From an uncultured Kineosporia sp. (GTDB lineage: Bacteria > Actinomycetota > Actinomycetes > Actinomycetales > Kineosporiaceae): a DNA stretch of 50,186 bases. The notes under the pieces are model-generated. The model was not told the DNA's origin. It ran no database searches and was given only the letters and a program-made list of their open reading frames with translations. Shown here piece by piece: positions 1 through 6,564 of this stretch. The position numbers and the translations under genes were made by a program. The DNA lies in the NCBI GenBank assembly GCA_937859855.1, contig CALMAR010000419.1, positions 1-50,186 on the forward strand, read 5' to 3'. Every line of letters starts with the position of its first letter. The first letter of the stretch is position 1.

Positions 1-48
1 GCCCAGCGCCGGATCGGCGTCCGCCCGGACACCAGAATCGGCCGTCAT
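1..48 (-). CDS. Unidentified protein, N-terminal 16 residues only
   Basis: An ATG on the minus strand opens a frame that stays open to the window edge (MTADSGVRADADPALG). Its ATG overlaps the TGA of the MFS transporter gene in an ATGA joint, so it is most likely a translationally coupled downstream gene of the same transcript. Too little is present to name a family; the acidic, alanine-rich start is uninformative. The start is supported only by the overlap. Confidence 0.5.
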   Translation of the reverse strand, partial: MTADSGVRADADPALG

Positions 49-1757
49 CCCGCCTCCTGATCCGGCCTCCCCGTCGTCAGCGCTGACGTCAGAGCAGCCA
101 CCACTATCATCGCCGCCGCGGCCAGGAACACAACGATCAGACCGTCGTGGAAGGGGCCGGACACCAGGTCGGGAAAGAACTCCTTGCCGGTTAACGTGGC
201 GGCGTCGGACGGCGGAATCCGGTTCAGCACACCGCTGGGGGCCAGCAGCTGGCCGACGGGGTTGTACCCCAGGAACGCCGCGAACAGGCTGCCTACCGGC
301 GGCAGGTTCCCGATCTGCTGGGCCACCGCGCTGGGCACGCCGTGGGCGCGCAGGCCGGCGGTCAGGGTCTGCGGCAGATGCACGGCCAGCCCGGCGATCA
401 TCAGCGAGAAGAAGACCCCGATCGACAGGGACGAGCCGGCGTTGAAGAAGGTGCCGCGCATCCCGGCCGCCGCTCCGCGCTGATCAGCGGGCGCCGCGCT
501 CATGATCGCCGAGGCGTTGGGCGAGGAGAACATGCCGGATCCGACGCCGTTGGCGAAGATCAGGGCGGCAAAGACCCAGTAGCTGAAATCGACCGGCACC
601 AGGATCAGCCCGGCGAACGTGGCTGCGGTGAGCAGCAGGCCCCCGGTCGCGAACGGTCGCGAGCCATAGCGATCCGACAGCCAGCCGGACACCGGGCCGG
701 CCGCCACGAAGCCCGCCGTCAGTGGCAGCAGATAGATGCCCGCCCACAGCGGGGTCGACTCGTAGGCGTACCCGTGCAGCGGCAGCCAGATCCCCTGCAG
801 CCAGATGATCAGCATGAATTGCAGGCCGCCGCGCCCCATCGATGCGAGCAGTCCGGCCACGTTGCCCAACGCGAAGTCCCGGTTGCGGAACAGCCGCAGC
901 TGGAACATCGGATCGGCGACCCGGTTCTCGATCAGAACGAAGGCGGCCAGTAGCAGGCCGCCGCCGATCAGCCCGGCCAGCACCCAGGGATTGGTCCAGC
1001 CGGTGCTGTGATCGCCATACGGCTGGATCCCGTAGGTGATGCCGGCCAATACGGCACTGAGCCCGGCGGCGAAGGTGATGTTGCCCAGCCAGTCGACCCG
1101 GGAGTGCTTCTGCTGGCCCAGTTCGTGCAGCGAGCGGTAGGACCACAGGGTGCCGAAGACACCGATCGGAACGCTGACCCAGAACACCGCCCGCCAGGAG
1201 ACCTCGGACAGCACGCCACCGACCAGCAGGCCGAGGAAGGAACCGGCTACGGCGGCGATCTGATTCACCCCCAGCGCCATCCCGCGATGGTGTGGCGGGA
1301 AGGCGTCGGTCAGGATCGCGGTGGAGTTGGCGAACAGCATGGCCCCGCCGATGGCTTGCACCAGCCGCCAGCCGATGATCCAGAGCGCGCCACCACCAGC
1401 GCTGAAGGGGGTGAGCGCCAGCGCCACGGAACCCGCGGTGAAGACGACGAAACCCAAGTTGTACATCCTGACCCGGCCCAGCGAGTCGCCCAGGCGGCCC
1501 AGGCTGACCACGAAGACGGCGGTGACCAGGAGATAACCCATGATCATCCACAGCAGATAGCCGATGTTGCCCGGCTGCAGCGGGTTCAGGCCCAGGCCGC
1601 GGAAGATGGCGGGCAGCGAGATCAGCATGATCGAGCTGTTGATCGTCACGATCAGCATCCCGACCGTGGTGTTCGACAGCGCGACCCAGCGGTAGCGGGG
1701 ATGGCTGGAATCCCAGCGCGGGTTACGGCCAGAGCGGGGTGAGGTGAGAGTGGTCAT
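45..1757 (-). CDS. MFS transporter, DHA2 (14-TM, EmrB/QacA-type) drug exporter family
   Basis: Predicted 570-residue inner-membrane proton-coupled exporter. About 14 hydrophobic segments follow a short cytoplasmic N-terminus, and the loop between segments 2 and 3 reads LGRLGDSLGRVRMY, the MFS signature of DHA2 antiporters. DHA2 members usually export drugs, dyes or cell-made metabolites; the substrate cannot be read here. The frame stays open well upstream, but the ATG at 1757 is chosen because the sequence before it overlaps the cold-shock gene and shows no membrane-protein character. The gene lies downstream of the cold-shock gene, with a hairpin between them, and is joined to the next minus-strand gene by an ATGA overlap. 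Confidence 0.88.
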   Translation of the reverse strand: MTTLTSPRSGRNPRWDSSHPRYRWVALSNTTVGMLIVTINSSIMLISLPAIFRGLGLNPLQPGNIGYLLWMIMGYLLVTAVFVVSLGRLGDSLGRVRMYNLGFVVFTAGSVALALTPFSAGGGALWIIGWRLVQAIGGAMLFANSTAILTDAFPPHHRGMALGVNQIAAVAGSFLGLLVGGVLSEVSWRAVFWVSVPIGVFGTLWSYRSLHELGQQKHSRVDWLGNITFAAGLSAVLAGITYGIQPYGDHSTGWTNPWVLAGLIGGGLLLAAFVLIENRVADPMFQLRLFRNRDFALGNVAGLLASMGRGGLQFMLIIWLQGIWLPLHGYAYESTPLWAGIYLLPLTAGFVAAGPVSGWLSDRYGSRPFATGGLLLTAATFAGLILVPVDFSYWVFAALIFANGVGSGMFSSPNASAIMSAAPADQRGAAAGMRGTFFNAGSSLSIGVFFSLMIAGLAVHLPQTLTAGLRAHGVPSAVAQQIGNLPPVGSLFAAFLGYNPVGQLLAPSGVLNRIPPSDAATLTGKEFFPDLVSGPFHDGLIVVFLAAAAMIVVAALTSALTTGRPDQEAG

Positions 1758-1805
1758 CGCGGACCAGCTTAGTTGCTCTACGCGAAGTAATCGATTCGGC
1801 CAAAC

Positions 1806-1845
1806 TCCAGGAGCCGCCCCCTCAGATGAGGAGACGGCTCCGGGA
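1806..1845 (-). terminator. Strong hairpin between the cold-shock gene and the MFS gene
   Basis: Outer arms 1806-1816 and 1835-1845 pair over 11 bases with one mismatch, and an inner CCTC/GAGG stem (1820-1823 with 1828-1831) closes on a 4-base loop. It lies about 40 bases beyond the stop of the cold-shock gene. No long U run follows, so it may act as an actinobacterial U-poor terminator or as an mRNA 3' stabiliser. Confidence 0.6.
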
Positions 1846-1884
1846 GAAACCTGATGATCAGGGGCCGGCGGTTGCCGAACCTGA

Positions 1885-2091
1885 TCAGGAGGCGGGGCGA
1901 ACGGCCTCGGCCTGGGGGCCCTTCTGACCCTGCCCGACCTCGAACTCCACCCGCTGACCCTCATCGAGGGAGCGGTAGCCGTCCATCTGGATCGCTGACC
2001 AGTGGACGAACACGTCGGCGCCACCACCATCAACGGTGATGAAGCCGTACCCCTTTTCGGCGTTGAACCACTTGACGGTTCCCTGAGCCAT
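1885..2091 (-). CDS. Cold-shock domain protein (CspA family)
   Basis: A 68-residue single cold-shock domain, the normal family size. It binds single-stranded RNA and DNA and acts as an RNA chaperone in the cytoplasm. The two nucleic-acid motifs are clear: RNP1 KGYGFI (residues 14-19) and RNP2 DVFVHW (residues 26-31), after the typical opening [11 protein letters not shown]. The ATG at 2091 is preceded by a purine-rich GGAGCAGGA ribosome site. A -10 box at 2258-2263 implies a leader of about 160 bases, long as in many csp mRNAs. The C-terminus [11 protein letters not shown] is typical of actinobacterial members. Confidence 0.95.
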   Translation of the reverse strand: MAQGTVKWFNAEKGYGFITVDGGGADVFVHWSAIQMDGYRSLDEGQRVEFEVGQGQKGPQAEAVRPAS

Positions 2092-2120
2092 TCCTGCTCC
2101 TGCTGCTCTTTTCGGCGCGA

Positions 2121-2141
2121 CCGGGAGCACTGCGCTCCTGG
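2121..2141 (-). promoter_or_regulatory. Hairpin in the cold-shock mRNA leader
   Basis: An 8-bp stem (2121-2128 with 2134-2141, one G-U pair) with a 5-base loop lies about 30 bases upstream of the cold-shock start codon. Long structured leaders act as temperature sensors in E. coli cspA mRNA; the same role here is inference. Confidence 0.4.
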
Positions 2142-2235
2142 CCGGGTCTCACGCTCGCCTTCGCCGCTGCGGACAACGGGTCCGGGATGGTCCAACGTGC
2201 GGGCCTCTTGCGTGACGCTGGAGAGGACGTGCTCA

Positions 2236-2263
2236 TCGAACTGTTCGACCGGGACATACCTTA
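2236..2263 (-). promoter_or_regulatory. Cold-shock gene promoter with a 13-bp dyad at the start site
   Basis: A TAAGGT -10 box reads on the minus strand at 2263-2258. Immediately downstream, where transcription would begin, is a perfect dyad TCGAAC-N-GTTCGA (2236-2248). The dyad resembles half-sites of the Gram-positive LexA box (CGAAC-N4-GTTCG), but the spacer is one base rather than four, so LexA is unlikely. No convincing -35 was found. Confidence 0.45.
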
Positions 2264-2308
2264 GCGCCTACCCGACCCAGGTGGGGGCCCCATCGGGTGA
2301 GCACGTCC

Positions 2309-2314
2309 TAGGCT
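2309..2314 (+). promoter_or_regulatory. -10 box TAGGCT for the HEARH protein gene
   Basis: TAGGCT lies 38 bases before the ATG at 2353. It matches the actinobacterial TAnnnT consensus and would give a leader of about 32 bases. No clear -35 box is present. Confidence 0.4.
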
Positions 2315-2352
2315 GCCCGGGTGACGCATCGAGGCCGCGCTGGGCTGCAGGA

Positions 2353-2808
2353 ATGAGCTCGCTGGGCCGCGCCGGGCGGCCGGTCCGGGGGCCGTCGCAG
2401 AAGCGCTGGGTGATCATTGTCCGGCAGTGCGTGAACTGGATCAATCTGGCCACTCCGCTCGGGCTGCTGGTGGCCTGGGCCGGGCGGTGCACGATCGGCC
2501 CGGGACCGCACGGCGTCCTGGTGGCCCGCGGTTATCGCTGGCCGGTACCGCCGGTGCGCAACCGGGCTATCACGATCGGGGACGTCGTCCTGCTCGGGCT
2601 CAGCGACGTCCAGCTGCTGGCCCGGCCCACGTTGCTCGACCACGAGGCCCGTCACAGCGGTCAGTGGGCGCGCTGGCTGGGCCCGTTCGGCTTCCTCCCG
2701 GCCTACTTCGTGTGCTGCGCCTGGTCTTGGTGGTTCACCGGAGATGCCGCCCTGCGCAACCACTTCGAGTCCGCAGCCGGGCTGATCGACGGCGGCTACG
2801 CCTCCTGA
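2353..2808 (+). CDS. Small HExxH-motif protein of unknown function
   Basis: A 151-residue basic protein. The start resembles neither a signal peptide nor a known fold, but residues 97-101 read HEARH, matching the HExxH zinc-binding motif of metallopeptidases, and N-H-F-E at 136-139 could supply a third ligand. A hydrophobic stretch around residues 108-125 (GPFGFLPAYFVCCAWSWWF) separates the two, so the motif may sit at a membrane face. Similar short actinobacterial hypothetical proteins are known to me only as uncharacterised. The ATG at 2353 is chosen because it follows a -10 box and GCAGGA; an upstream extension would run through the promoter. Catalysis is unproven: the motif could be chance in a histidine-rich turn. 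Confidence 0.65.
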   Translation: MSSLGRAGRPVRGPSQKRWVIIVRQCVNWINLATPLGLLVAWAGRCTIGPGPHGVLVARGYRWPVPPVRNRAITIGDVVLLGLSDVQLLARPTLLDHEARHSGQWARWLGPFGFLPAYFVCCAWSWWFTGDAALRNHFESAAGLIDGGYAS

Positions 2809-2868
2809 ATGGCGCGTTCGCGCAGGGTCAGCAGGCGTGAATGGCTGTTCGCGCAGGCGCAGGTGTCC

Positions 2869-3510
2869 TCAGCGAGCATCCTCGCCGAGGACGACGACCA
2901 AGCCCTTGGTAGCCACGGAAGGATCCGAGACGATCTCGCCGAAGCCGAGGTCCTTGGTCACTGCTCGTGCTGTGCTCTTGTCGCGCTTGCTGCCGTAGTA
3001 AACCTTGGTGGTTCCCAGGTTCTTCTGAATCGAGTTGCCGGTGTCGGTGACGTTCCAGTCATCGTGTCCCAGGTCGCTGGCCACCCGGGCGGCCAGGCCC
3101 TTGACCGGGACCGAGTTCAGCACCCGGATCGAGATGCTGTGGTCGGCCTGCTCCGAGGCACTCGAGCCGACTGGCGTGCTGGAGTGCTGCGGAGTCTGGC
3201 TAGACGCCGCTTTCGGCCTGGACGGGCTGGCTCCGGCCGATGCGGGAACGGCTCCGCTGGGCTCGTCATCCGGGACCGCCGCCTCCACCGAGGGTGAGGA
3301 ATCCTTGGCGGAGGAGTCGCTGAGCACATACCAGGTTCCGCCGATCGCGCCGAAGACGATCAACAGGCCAGCCAGGATCGGGAGCCCGGCCGCGACCGGC
3401 CGGATCCTGGTCCGGTGGGCGCCCCGGCGGCTGGCCTCGACCTGACCGCTGGCCGGACCATTGGGGTAACCGGACGTCTGATCATGCGCCGGAGCGCGGG
3501 TACCACTCAT
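2869..3510 (-). CDS. Membrane-anchored LytR_C domain protein
   Basis: A 213-residue single-span protein. Residues 1-38 are a basic, proline-rich cytoplasmic tail, residues 39-63 a membrane helix, 64-123 a Ser/Ala/Pro-rich extracellular linker, and about 125-212 a LytR C-terminal domain (RVLNSVPVKGLAARVASDL, later TKVYYGS and VVVLGEDAR). LytR_C occurs after the phosphotransferase domain of LytR-CpsA-Psr proteins and also alone, as here. No catalytic LCP domain is present, so an envelope-binding role is inferred. It lies 63 bases downstream of the DUF3263 gene on the same strand, a pairing also found in mycobacteria (Rv0430-Rv0431). Confidence 0.85.
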   Translation of the reverse strand: MSGTRAPAHDQTSGYPNGPASGQVEASRRGAHRTRIRPVAAGLPILAGLLIVFGAIGGTWYVLSDSSAKDSSPSVEAAVPDDEPSGAVPASAGASPSRPKAASSQTPQHSSTPVGSSASEQADHSISIRVLNSVPVKGLAARVASDLGHDDWNVTDTGNSIQKNLGTTKVYYGSKRDKSTARAVTKDLGFGEIVSDPSVATKGLVVVLGEDAR

Positions 3511-3573
3511 GCGAAGACTCCTGGAACGACAAGCGAACCGGCCCGCGAACGAGCAACGGCCGCTGAGCTGGCC

Positions 3574-3942
3574 TCAGCCCCCGGTCGCGGATGACGACCG
3601 GGTGCCTCCGGTGCGCCGGCGGGCCTCCCGGGTCCGGCGCAGGCGCTTGACCAGCATTGGGTCGAACTCCAGCGCTTCGGGCCGATCAATCAGCCGGTTC
3701 AGGACCTGGTAGTACCGGGTAGCGGACAGATCGAACAGCTCGCGGATGGCCTGCTCCTTGGCGCCCGCGAACTTCCACCACTGGCGTTCGAACGCCAGCA
3801 TCTCGGCTTCGGTCGGGCTGAGCGTTCCCTGCGCGTAGCCCGCGTTGCTGATCGGTTCCGGCGGCCGTTCGGCTGACTGGTCCAGCGGCCGTCCCGCGAG
3901 CCGGTCCGGCGAGACGGGGGTGCTGTTCTCCGGTGTGACCAT
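3574..3942 (-). CDS. DUF3263 family protein
   Basis: A 122-residue protein with a disordered N-terminus and a conserved core from residue 41 on: LSPTEAEMLAFERQWWKF, then KEQAIRELFDLSATRYYQVLN and LIDRPEALEFDPMLVKRLRR. The core looks like a small helix-turn-helix: family members are predicted DNA-binding proteins, but no function is established. A ribosome site GGAGGG precedes the ATG at 3942, and a good two-box promoter lies at 3981-4010. It heads a two-gene unit with the LytR_C protein. Confidence 0.88.
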   Translation of the reverse strand: MVTPENSTPVSPDRLAGRPLDQSAERPPEPISNAGYAQGTLSPTEAEMLAFERQWWKFAGAKEQAIRELFDLSATRYYQVLNRLIDRPEALEFDPMLVKRLRRTREARRRTGGTRSSSATGG

Positions 3943-3980
3943 CTGCCCTCCGTGATCGCCGCGGCCGATGTCCTGCCGTC

Positions 3981-4010
3981 ACCATACGTTCGAAACCACA
4001 GCAATGTCAT
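3981..4010 (-). promoter_or_regulatory. Sigma-70-type promoter for the DUF3263-LytR_C unit
   Basis: On the minus strand ATGACA (4010-4005, 5 of 6 to TTGACA) and TATGGT (3986-3981, 4 of 6 to TATAAT) are separated by 18 bases. Transcription would start near 3974, giving a leader of about 30 bases that includes the ribosome site. This is the best two-box promoter I found in the window. Confidence 0.6.
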
Positions 4011-4046
4011 TTCCCCTCCCCGGTCAATGGTGCATGTCCGAGCGGA

Positions 4047-5402
4047 TCACGCCATCGAGTCCAGGATGAGGATGATGTCTTCCTCCGTGGTCAACGGGTT
4101 GACGATGGCCAGCCGGGTGACCATCTCACCCTGGTGAGTGGTCGGGACGACCAGCGCCATTCCGTCGTCGAGCAACTTCTGTGACCACGAAGAGTACTGC
4201 TCCGGGGTCCAGCCAAGGCGCCGGAACGCCACCACTGACAGATCCGGTTCGTGCAGGGGCTCCAGATACTCCCGACTCCGGATCTGCTCGGTGGCGAATT
4301 GGCAGACCCTCAGGGTCTTTTCGATGGCGTCGGTGTAGGCCTGGGTGCCGTGCACAGCCAACGAGAACCAGAACGGCAACCCGCGAGCCCGCCGGGTCAG
4401 CCCGATCGCATAGTCCGATGGGTTGTAGTCGCCGTTGTTGGTGACCACATCCAGGTAGCCGGCCCGCTGGGTGTGCGCGAGCCGGGCCAGGGAGGGGTCG
4501 CGGTAGACCAGCGCGCAGCAGTCGAACGGCGCGAACAGCCACTTGTGCGGGTCGACCACGAACGAGTCGGCCTGCTCGATCCCGGTGAACCGGTTCCGCT
4601 TGCTCGGGGCGGCCAGCGCGGCCAGGCCGTAGGCGCCGTCCACGTGAAGCCAGATCCCCCGCTCCCGGCAGAACTCGGCGACCGTGCTCAGCTCGTCGAT
4701 GATGCCGAGGTTGGTGGTACCGGCCGTGGCCACCACGGCGAAGACGCCGTCATGTCCGGCCTGGCCCAGTGCCGTCCGCAGGGCGGCGCCGGTCAGGCGG
4801 CCCTGGGCGTCCACCGGGACGCCGACGAAGTCCACATCCATCACCTCGCAGGCGCTGAGGATGGACGAGTGCGCATGGTCCGTGCCGGCCACCGCCCAGC
4901 GCGAGGGCAGGGTGCCCTGCTCCCGGCGGCGGCGGGCCGCATCCCTGGCGGTGACCAGGGCGGACAGGTTGCCAATGGTGCCGCCGGGCACGAAGACGCC
5001 GCCCGCACCGTCGGGCAGTCCGGCCAGACCGGCCAGCCAGCTCAGCGCCTCCTTCTCCGCATAGACCGCCCCAGCTCCCTCCAGCCAGGTCCCGCCGTAG
5101 ATGCTGGACGCGCCGACCACCAGGTCGAACAGGGTGCTGGTCTCGGTTGGAGCACATGGGATGAAGGACAGATATCGGGGGTGGTCGGTGGAGATGCAGG
5201 ACGGCGCGAGTTCGTTGCCGAACAACCGCAGCGCCTGTTCCCCGCCCAGCCCGGCCTCGGTGATGGTCGGACCGACCGACCGGGCGATCTCGGCTTCGGA
5301 CCGAGGCGCGTCCAGCGGCGGCTCGATCATCGCCATCCGGTCGCGTGAATATTCCCAGACCGCGTCGGCCAGAGCCTGAACAGCCGCATTCCGCTGGTGC
5401 AC
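4047..5402 (-). CDS. PLP-dependent group II amino-acid decarboxylase
   Basis: A 451-residue fold-type I PLP enzyme of the aromatic-amino-acid/glutamate decarboxylase group. The cofactor lysine is K287 in VDPHKWLF, and HVDGAYG a little upstream supplies the residues that bind the pyridine ring. The N-terminal half has HPRYLSFIP and GGVFVPGGTIGNLSALVTAR, typical of the group. It would convert an L-amino acid to an amine and CO2 in the cytoplasm; the substrate (tyrosine, tryptophan, dopa or another) is not readable. I chose the GTG at 5402 because TACACT lies at the right distance for leaderless initiation; longer in-frame starts up to 5546 would run across ung. Confidence 0.85.
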   Translation of the reverse strand: MHQRNAAVQALADAVWEYSRDRMAMIEPPLDAPRSEAEIARSVGPTITEAGLGGEQALRLFGNELAPSCISTDHPRYLSFIPCAPTETSTLFDLVVGASSIYGGTWLEGAGAVYAEKEALSWLAGLAGLPDGAGGVFVPGGTIGNLSALVTARDAARRRREQGTLPSRWAVAGTDHAHSSILSACEVMDVDFVGVPVDAQGRLTGAALRTALGQAGHDGVFAVVATAGTTNLGIIDELSTVAEFCRERGIWLHVDGAYGLAALAAPSKRNRFTGIEQADSFVVDPHKWLFAPFDCCALVYRDPSLARLAHTQRAGYLDVVTNNGDYNPSDYAIGLTRRARGLPFWFSLAVHGTQAYTDAIEKTLRVCQFATEQIRSREYLEPLHEPDLSVVAFRRLGWTPEQYSSWSQKLLDDGMALVVPTTHQGEMVTRLAIVNPLTTEEDIILILDSMA

Positions 5403-5410
5403 GAGTCTGG

Positions 5411-5416
5411 AGTGTA
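5411..5416 (-). promoter_or_regulatory. -10 box TACACT of the decarboxylase gene (leaderless)
   Basis: TACACT on the minus strand ends 8 bases before the GTG at 5402, which places the transcription start on the start codon. No Shine-Dalgarno sequence is seen. It forms a mirror pair with the ung -10 box 31 bases away. Confidence 0.55.
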
Positions 5417-5446
5417 GGCCGGCCAGATCCTGAGCGGGCTCAGCGA

Positions 5447-5452
5447 TAGATT
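5447..5452 (+). promoter_or_regulatory. -10 box TAGATT of ung (leaderless)
   Basis: TAGATT ends 8 bases before the GTG at 5461, so transcription would begin at or next to the start codon. There is no ribosome site in the short interval. Confidence 0.55.
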
Positions 5453-5460
5453 CACCGATC

Positions 5461-6147
5461 GTGACGGGCAGCGGGCGGCGAACCCTGGCTGAGCAACTGG
5501 ACCCCGGCTGGGCCGCGGCCCTGGCGCCGGTCGAGCCGGTCATCACTCAGCTCGGTGACTTCCTCCGGGCGGAGATAGCGGCGGGGCGGGGATATCTGCC
5601 GGCCGGGCGCAACGTCCTGCGGGCCTTCACTCAGCCGCTGGACGACGTGCGGGTGCTGGTGGTGGGCCAGGATCCATACCCAACGCCGGGGCATCCGGTC
5701 GGGCTGTCGTTCTCGGTCGCGCCGGACGTCCGGCCGGTCCCGCGCAGCCTGGCCAACATCTTCCGTGAGCTGCAGTCCGACCTGGGGGTGGCCGCCCCGG
5801 CCACCGGAGATCTCACACCGTGGACAGAGCGTGGCGTGCTGCTGCTGAACCGGGTGCTCACGGTCTCGCCGGGCTCGCCCGGCTCGCACCGGGGCAAGGG
5901 CTGGGAGGCGGTGACCGAGCGGGCCATCCAGGCCCTGGTGGAGCGGGACCAGCCGCTGGTGGCGATTCTGTGGGGGCGGGACGCGCAGACCCTGAAGCCG
6001 ATGCTGGGCGACGTGCCTTGCGTGCAGAGCGTGCATCCCAGCCCGATGTCGGCGGCCGGCGGTTTCTTCGGCTCCCGGCCGTTCACCCGGGTGAACGAGC
6101 ACCTGGAGGATCTCGGCGACGTACCCATCGACTGGTCCCTGCCCTGA
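5461..6147 (+). CDS. ung: Uracil-DNA glycosylase, family 1
   Basis: A 228-residue base-excision repair enzyme that cuts uracil from DNA after cytosine deamination or dUTP misincorporation. The water-activating aspartate is D71 in [18 protein letters not shown], and the catalytic histidine H192 lies in [18 protein letters not shown], the DNA-intercalating loop. LLLNRVLTV gives the uracil-pocket asparagine. The length is usual for the family. The start is GTG, leaderless from TAGATT. The gene is divergent from the decarboxylase with only 58 bases between the start codons. Confidence 0.96.
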   Translation: MTGSGRRTLAEQLDPGWAAALAPVEPVITQLGDFLRAEIAAGRGYLPAGRNVLRAFTQPLDDVRVLVVGQDPYPTPGHPVGLSFSVAPDVRPVPRSLANIFRELQSDLGVAAPATGDLTPWTERGVLLLNRVLTVSPGSPGSHRGKGWEAVTERAIQALVERDQPLVAILWGRDAQTLKPMLGDVPCVQSVHPSPMSAAGGFFGSRPFTRVNEHLEDLGDVPIDWSLP

Positions 6148-6180
6148 TCCGAGCCGTCCACAGCCCGCCCGGCGCCCGGT

Positions 6181-6189
6181 TTGTCCACA
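6181..6189 (+). promoter_or_regulatory. Perfect DnaA box TTGTCCACA
   Basis: TTGTCCACA matches the actinobacterial DnaA box. A near match, CCGTCCACA, lies on the same strand at 6154-6162. Both sit in the short gap after ung. A single 9-mer is expected by chance about once in 250 kb of double-strand sequence, so this may be accidental; a role in timing expression of the following gene is only possible. Confidence 0.3.
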
Positions 6190-6227
6190 GATCCGATCTC
6201 CATCTACCCCGCTGACGGCCCACCGGT

Positions 6228-6233
6228 TAGGGT
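6228..6233 (+). promoter_or_regulatory. -10 box TAGGGT of the coiled-coil gene
   Basis: TAGGGT ends 5 bases before the ATG at 6239, so the mRNA would be leaderless or nearly so. No ribosome site is present. Confidence 0.5.
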
Positions 6234-6238
6234 CAAAC

Positions 6239-6556
6239 ATGGCCCAGCCGGGGGACTCTCAGCGCAAAGTGCAGCAACTGGACAACGACGTCATCGAGAT
6301 CTACGGAATGCTTACGTGGATCACCGCGACCCAGCGTCAGCACACCGGCCAGCTCAACCGGCTCGAGGGCCAGGTGGATCGGCTCGAGGGCCAGGTGGAT
6401 CGGCTCGACGGGCGAATGGATCGGCTGGACGGGCGAATGGAGCGGCTCGAGGGCCAGGTGGATCGGCTCGAGGGGCTAGCAGGTCAGCTCACCGGGCAGA
6501 TGGGTCAGCTGCTGAGCGTGCTCGGCGTGCAGTTGCCGGACGCCGGCGGCGGCTGA
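6239..6556 (+). CDS. Short heptad-repeat coiled-coil protein
   Basis: A 105-residue protein of unknown function. Residues 40-88 are seven heptads of the form RLEGQVD, RLDGRMD, RLEGLAG, GQLTGQM, with Leu and Val/Met at a and d positions, predicting a parallel coiled coil that can oligomerise. Residues 1-39 form a helical head with IYGMLTWITATQRQHTGQLNRL. The C-terminal tail is LSVLGVQLPDAGGG. No enzyme motif, signal peptide or membrane helix is visible. The start follows directly on a -10 box. It ends 8 bases before the stop of fbiC on the other strand. Related repeat proteins differ mainly in heptad number. Confidence 0.7.
   Translation: MAQPGDSQRKVQQLDNDVIEIYGMLTWITATQRQHTGQLNRLEGQVDRLEGQVDRLDGRMDRLDGRMERLEGQVDRLEGLAGQLTGQMGQLLSVLGVQLPDAGGG
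6356..6502 (+). repeat. Seven tandem 21-bp units inside the coiled-coil gene
   Basis: Units begin at 6356, 6377, 6398, 6419, 6440, 6461 and 6482. The units at 6377 and 6440 differ at only one base, and those at 6398 and 6419 are nearly the same, so the order A-A-B-B-A suggests recent duplication of one or two units. Each unit codes one heptad, so gain or loss of units keeps the frame. Confidence 0.85.
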
Positions 6557-6564
6557 ACCGGGTA

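Noticed and set aside
2236..2248. LexA/SOS box at the cold-shock promoter
   Set aside because: Half-sites are right but the spacer is one base, not four, so the geometry does not fit LexA.
2002..2352. An N-terminal extension of the HEARH protein to 268 residues
   Set aside because: It would overlap the cold-shock gene and cross the likely promoter at 2309; the extension is Cys/Ser-rich and unlike a protein start.
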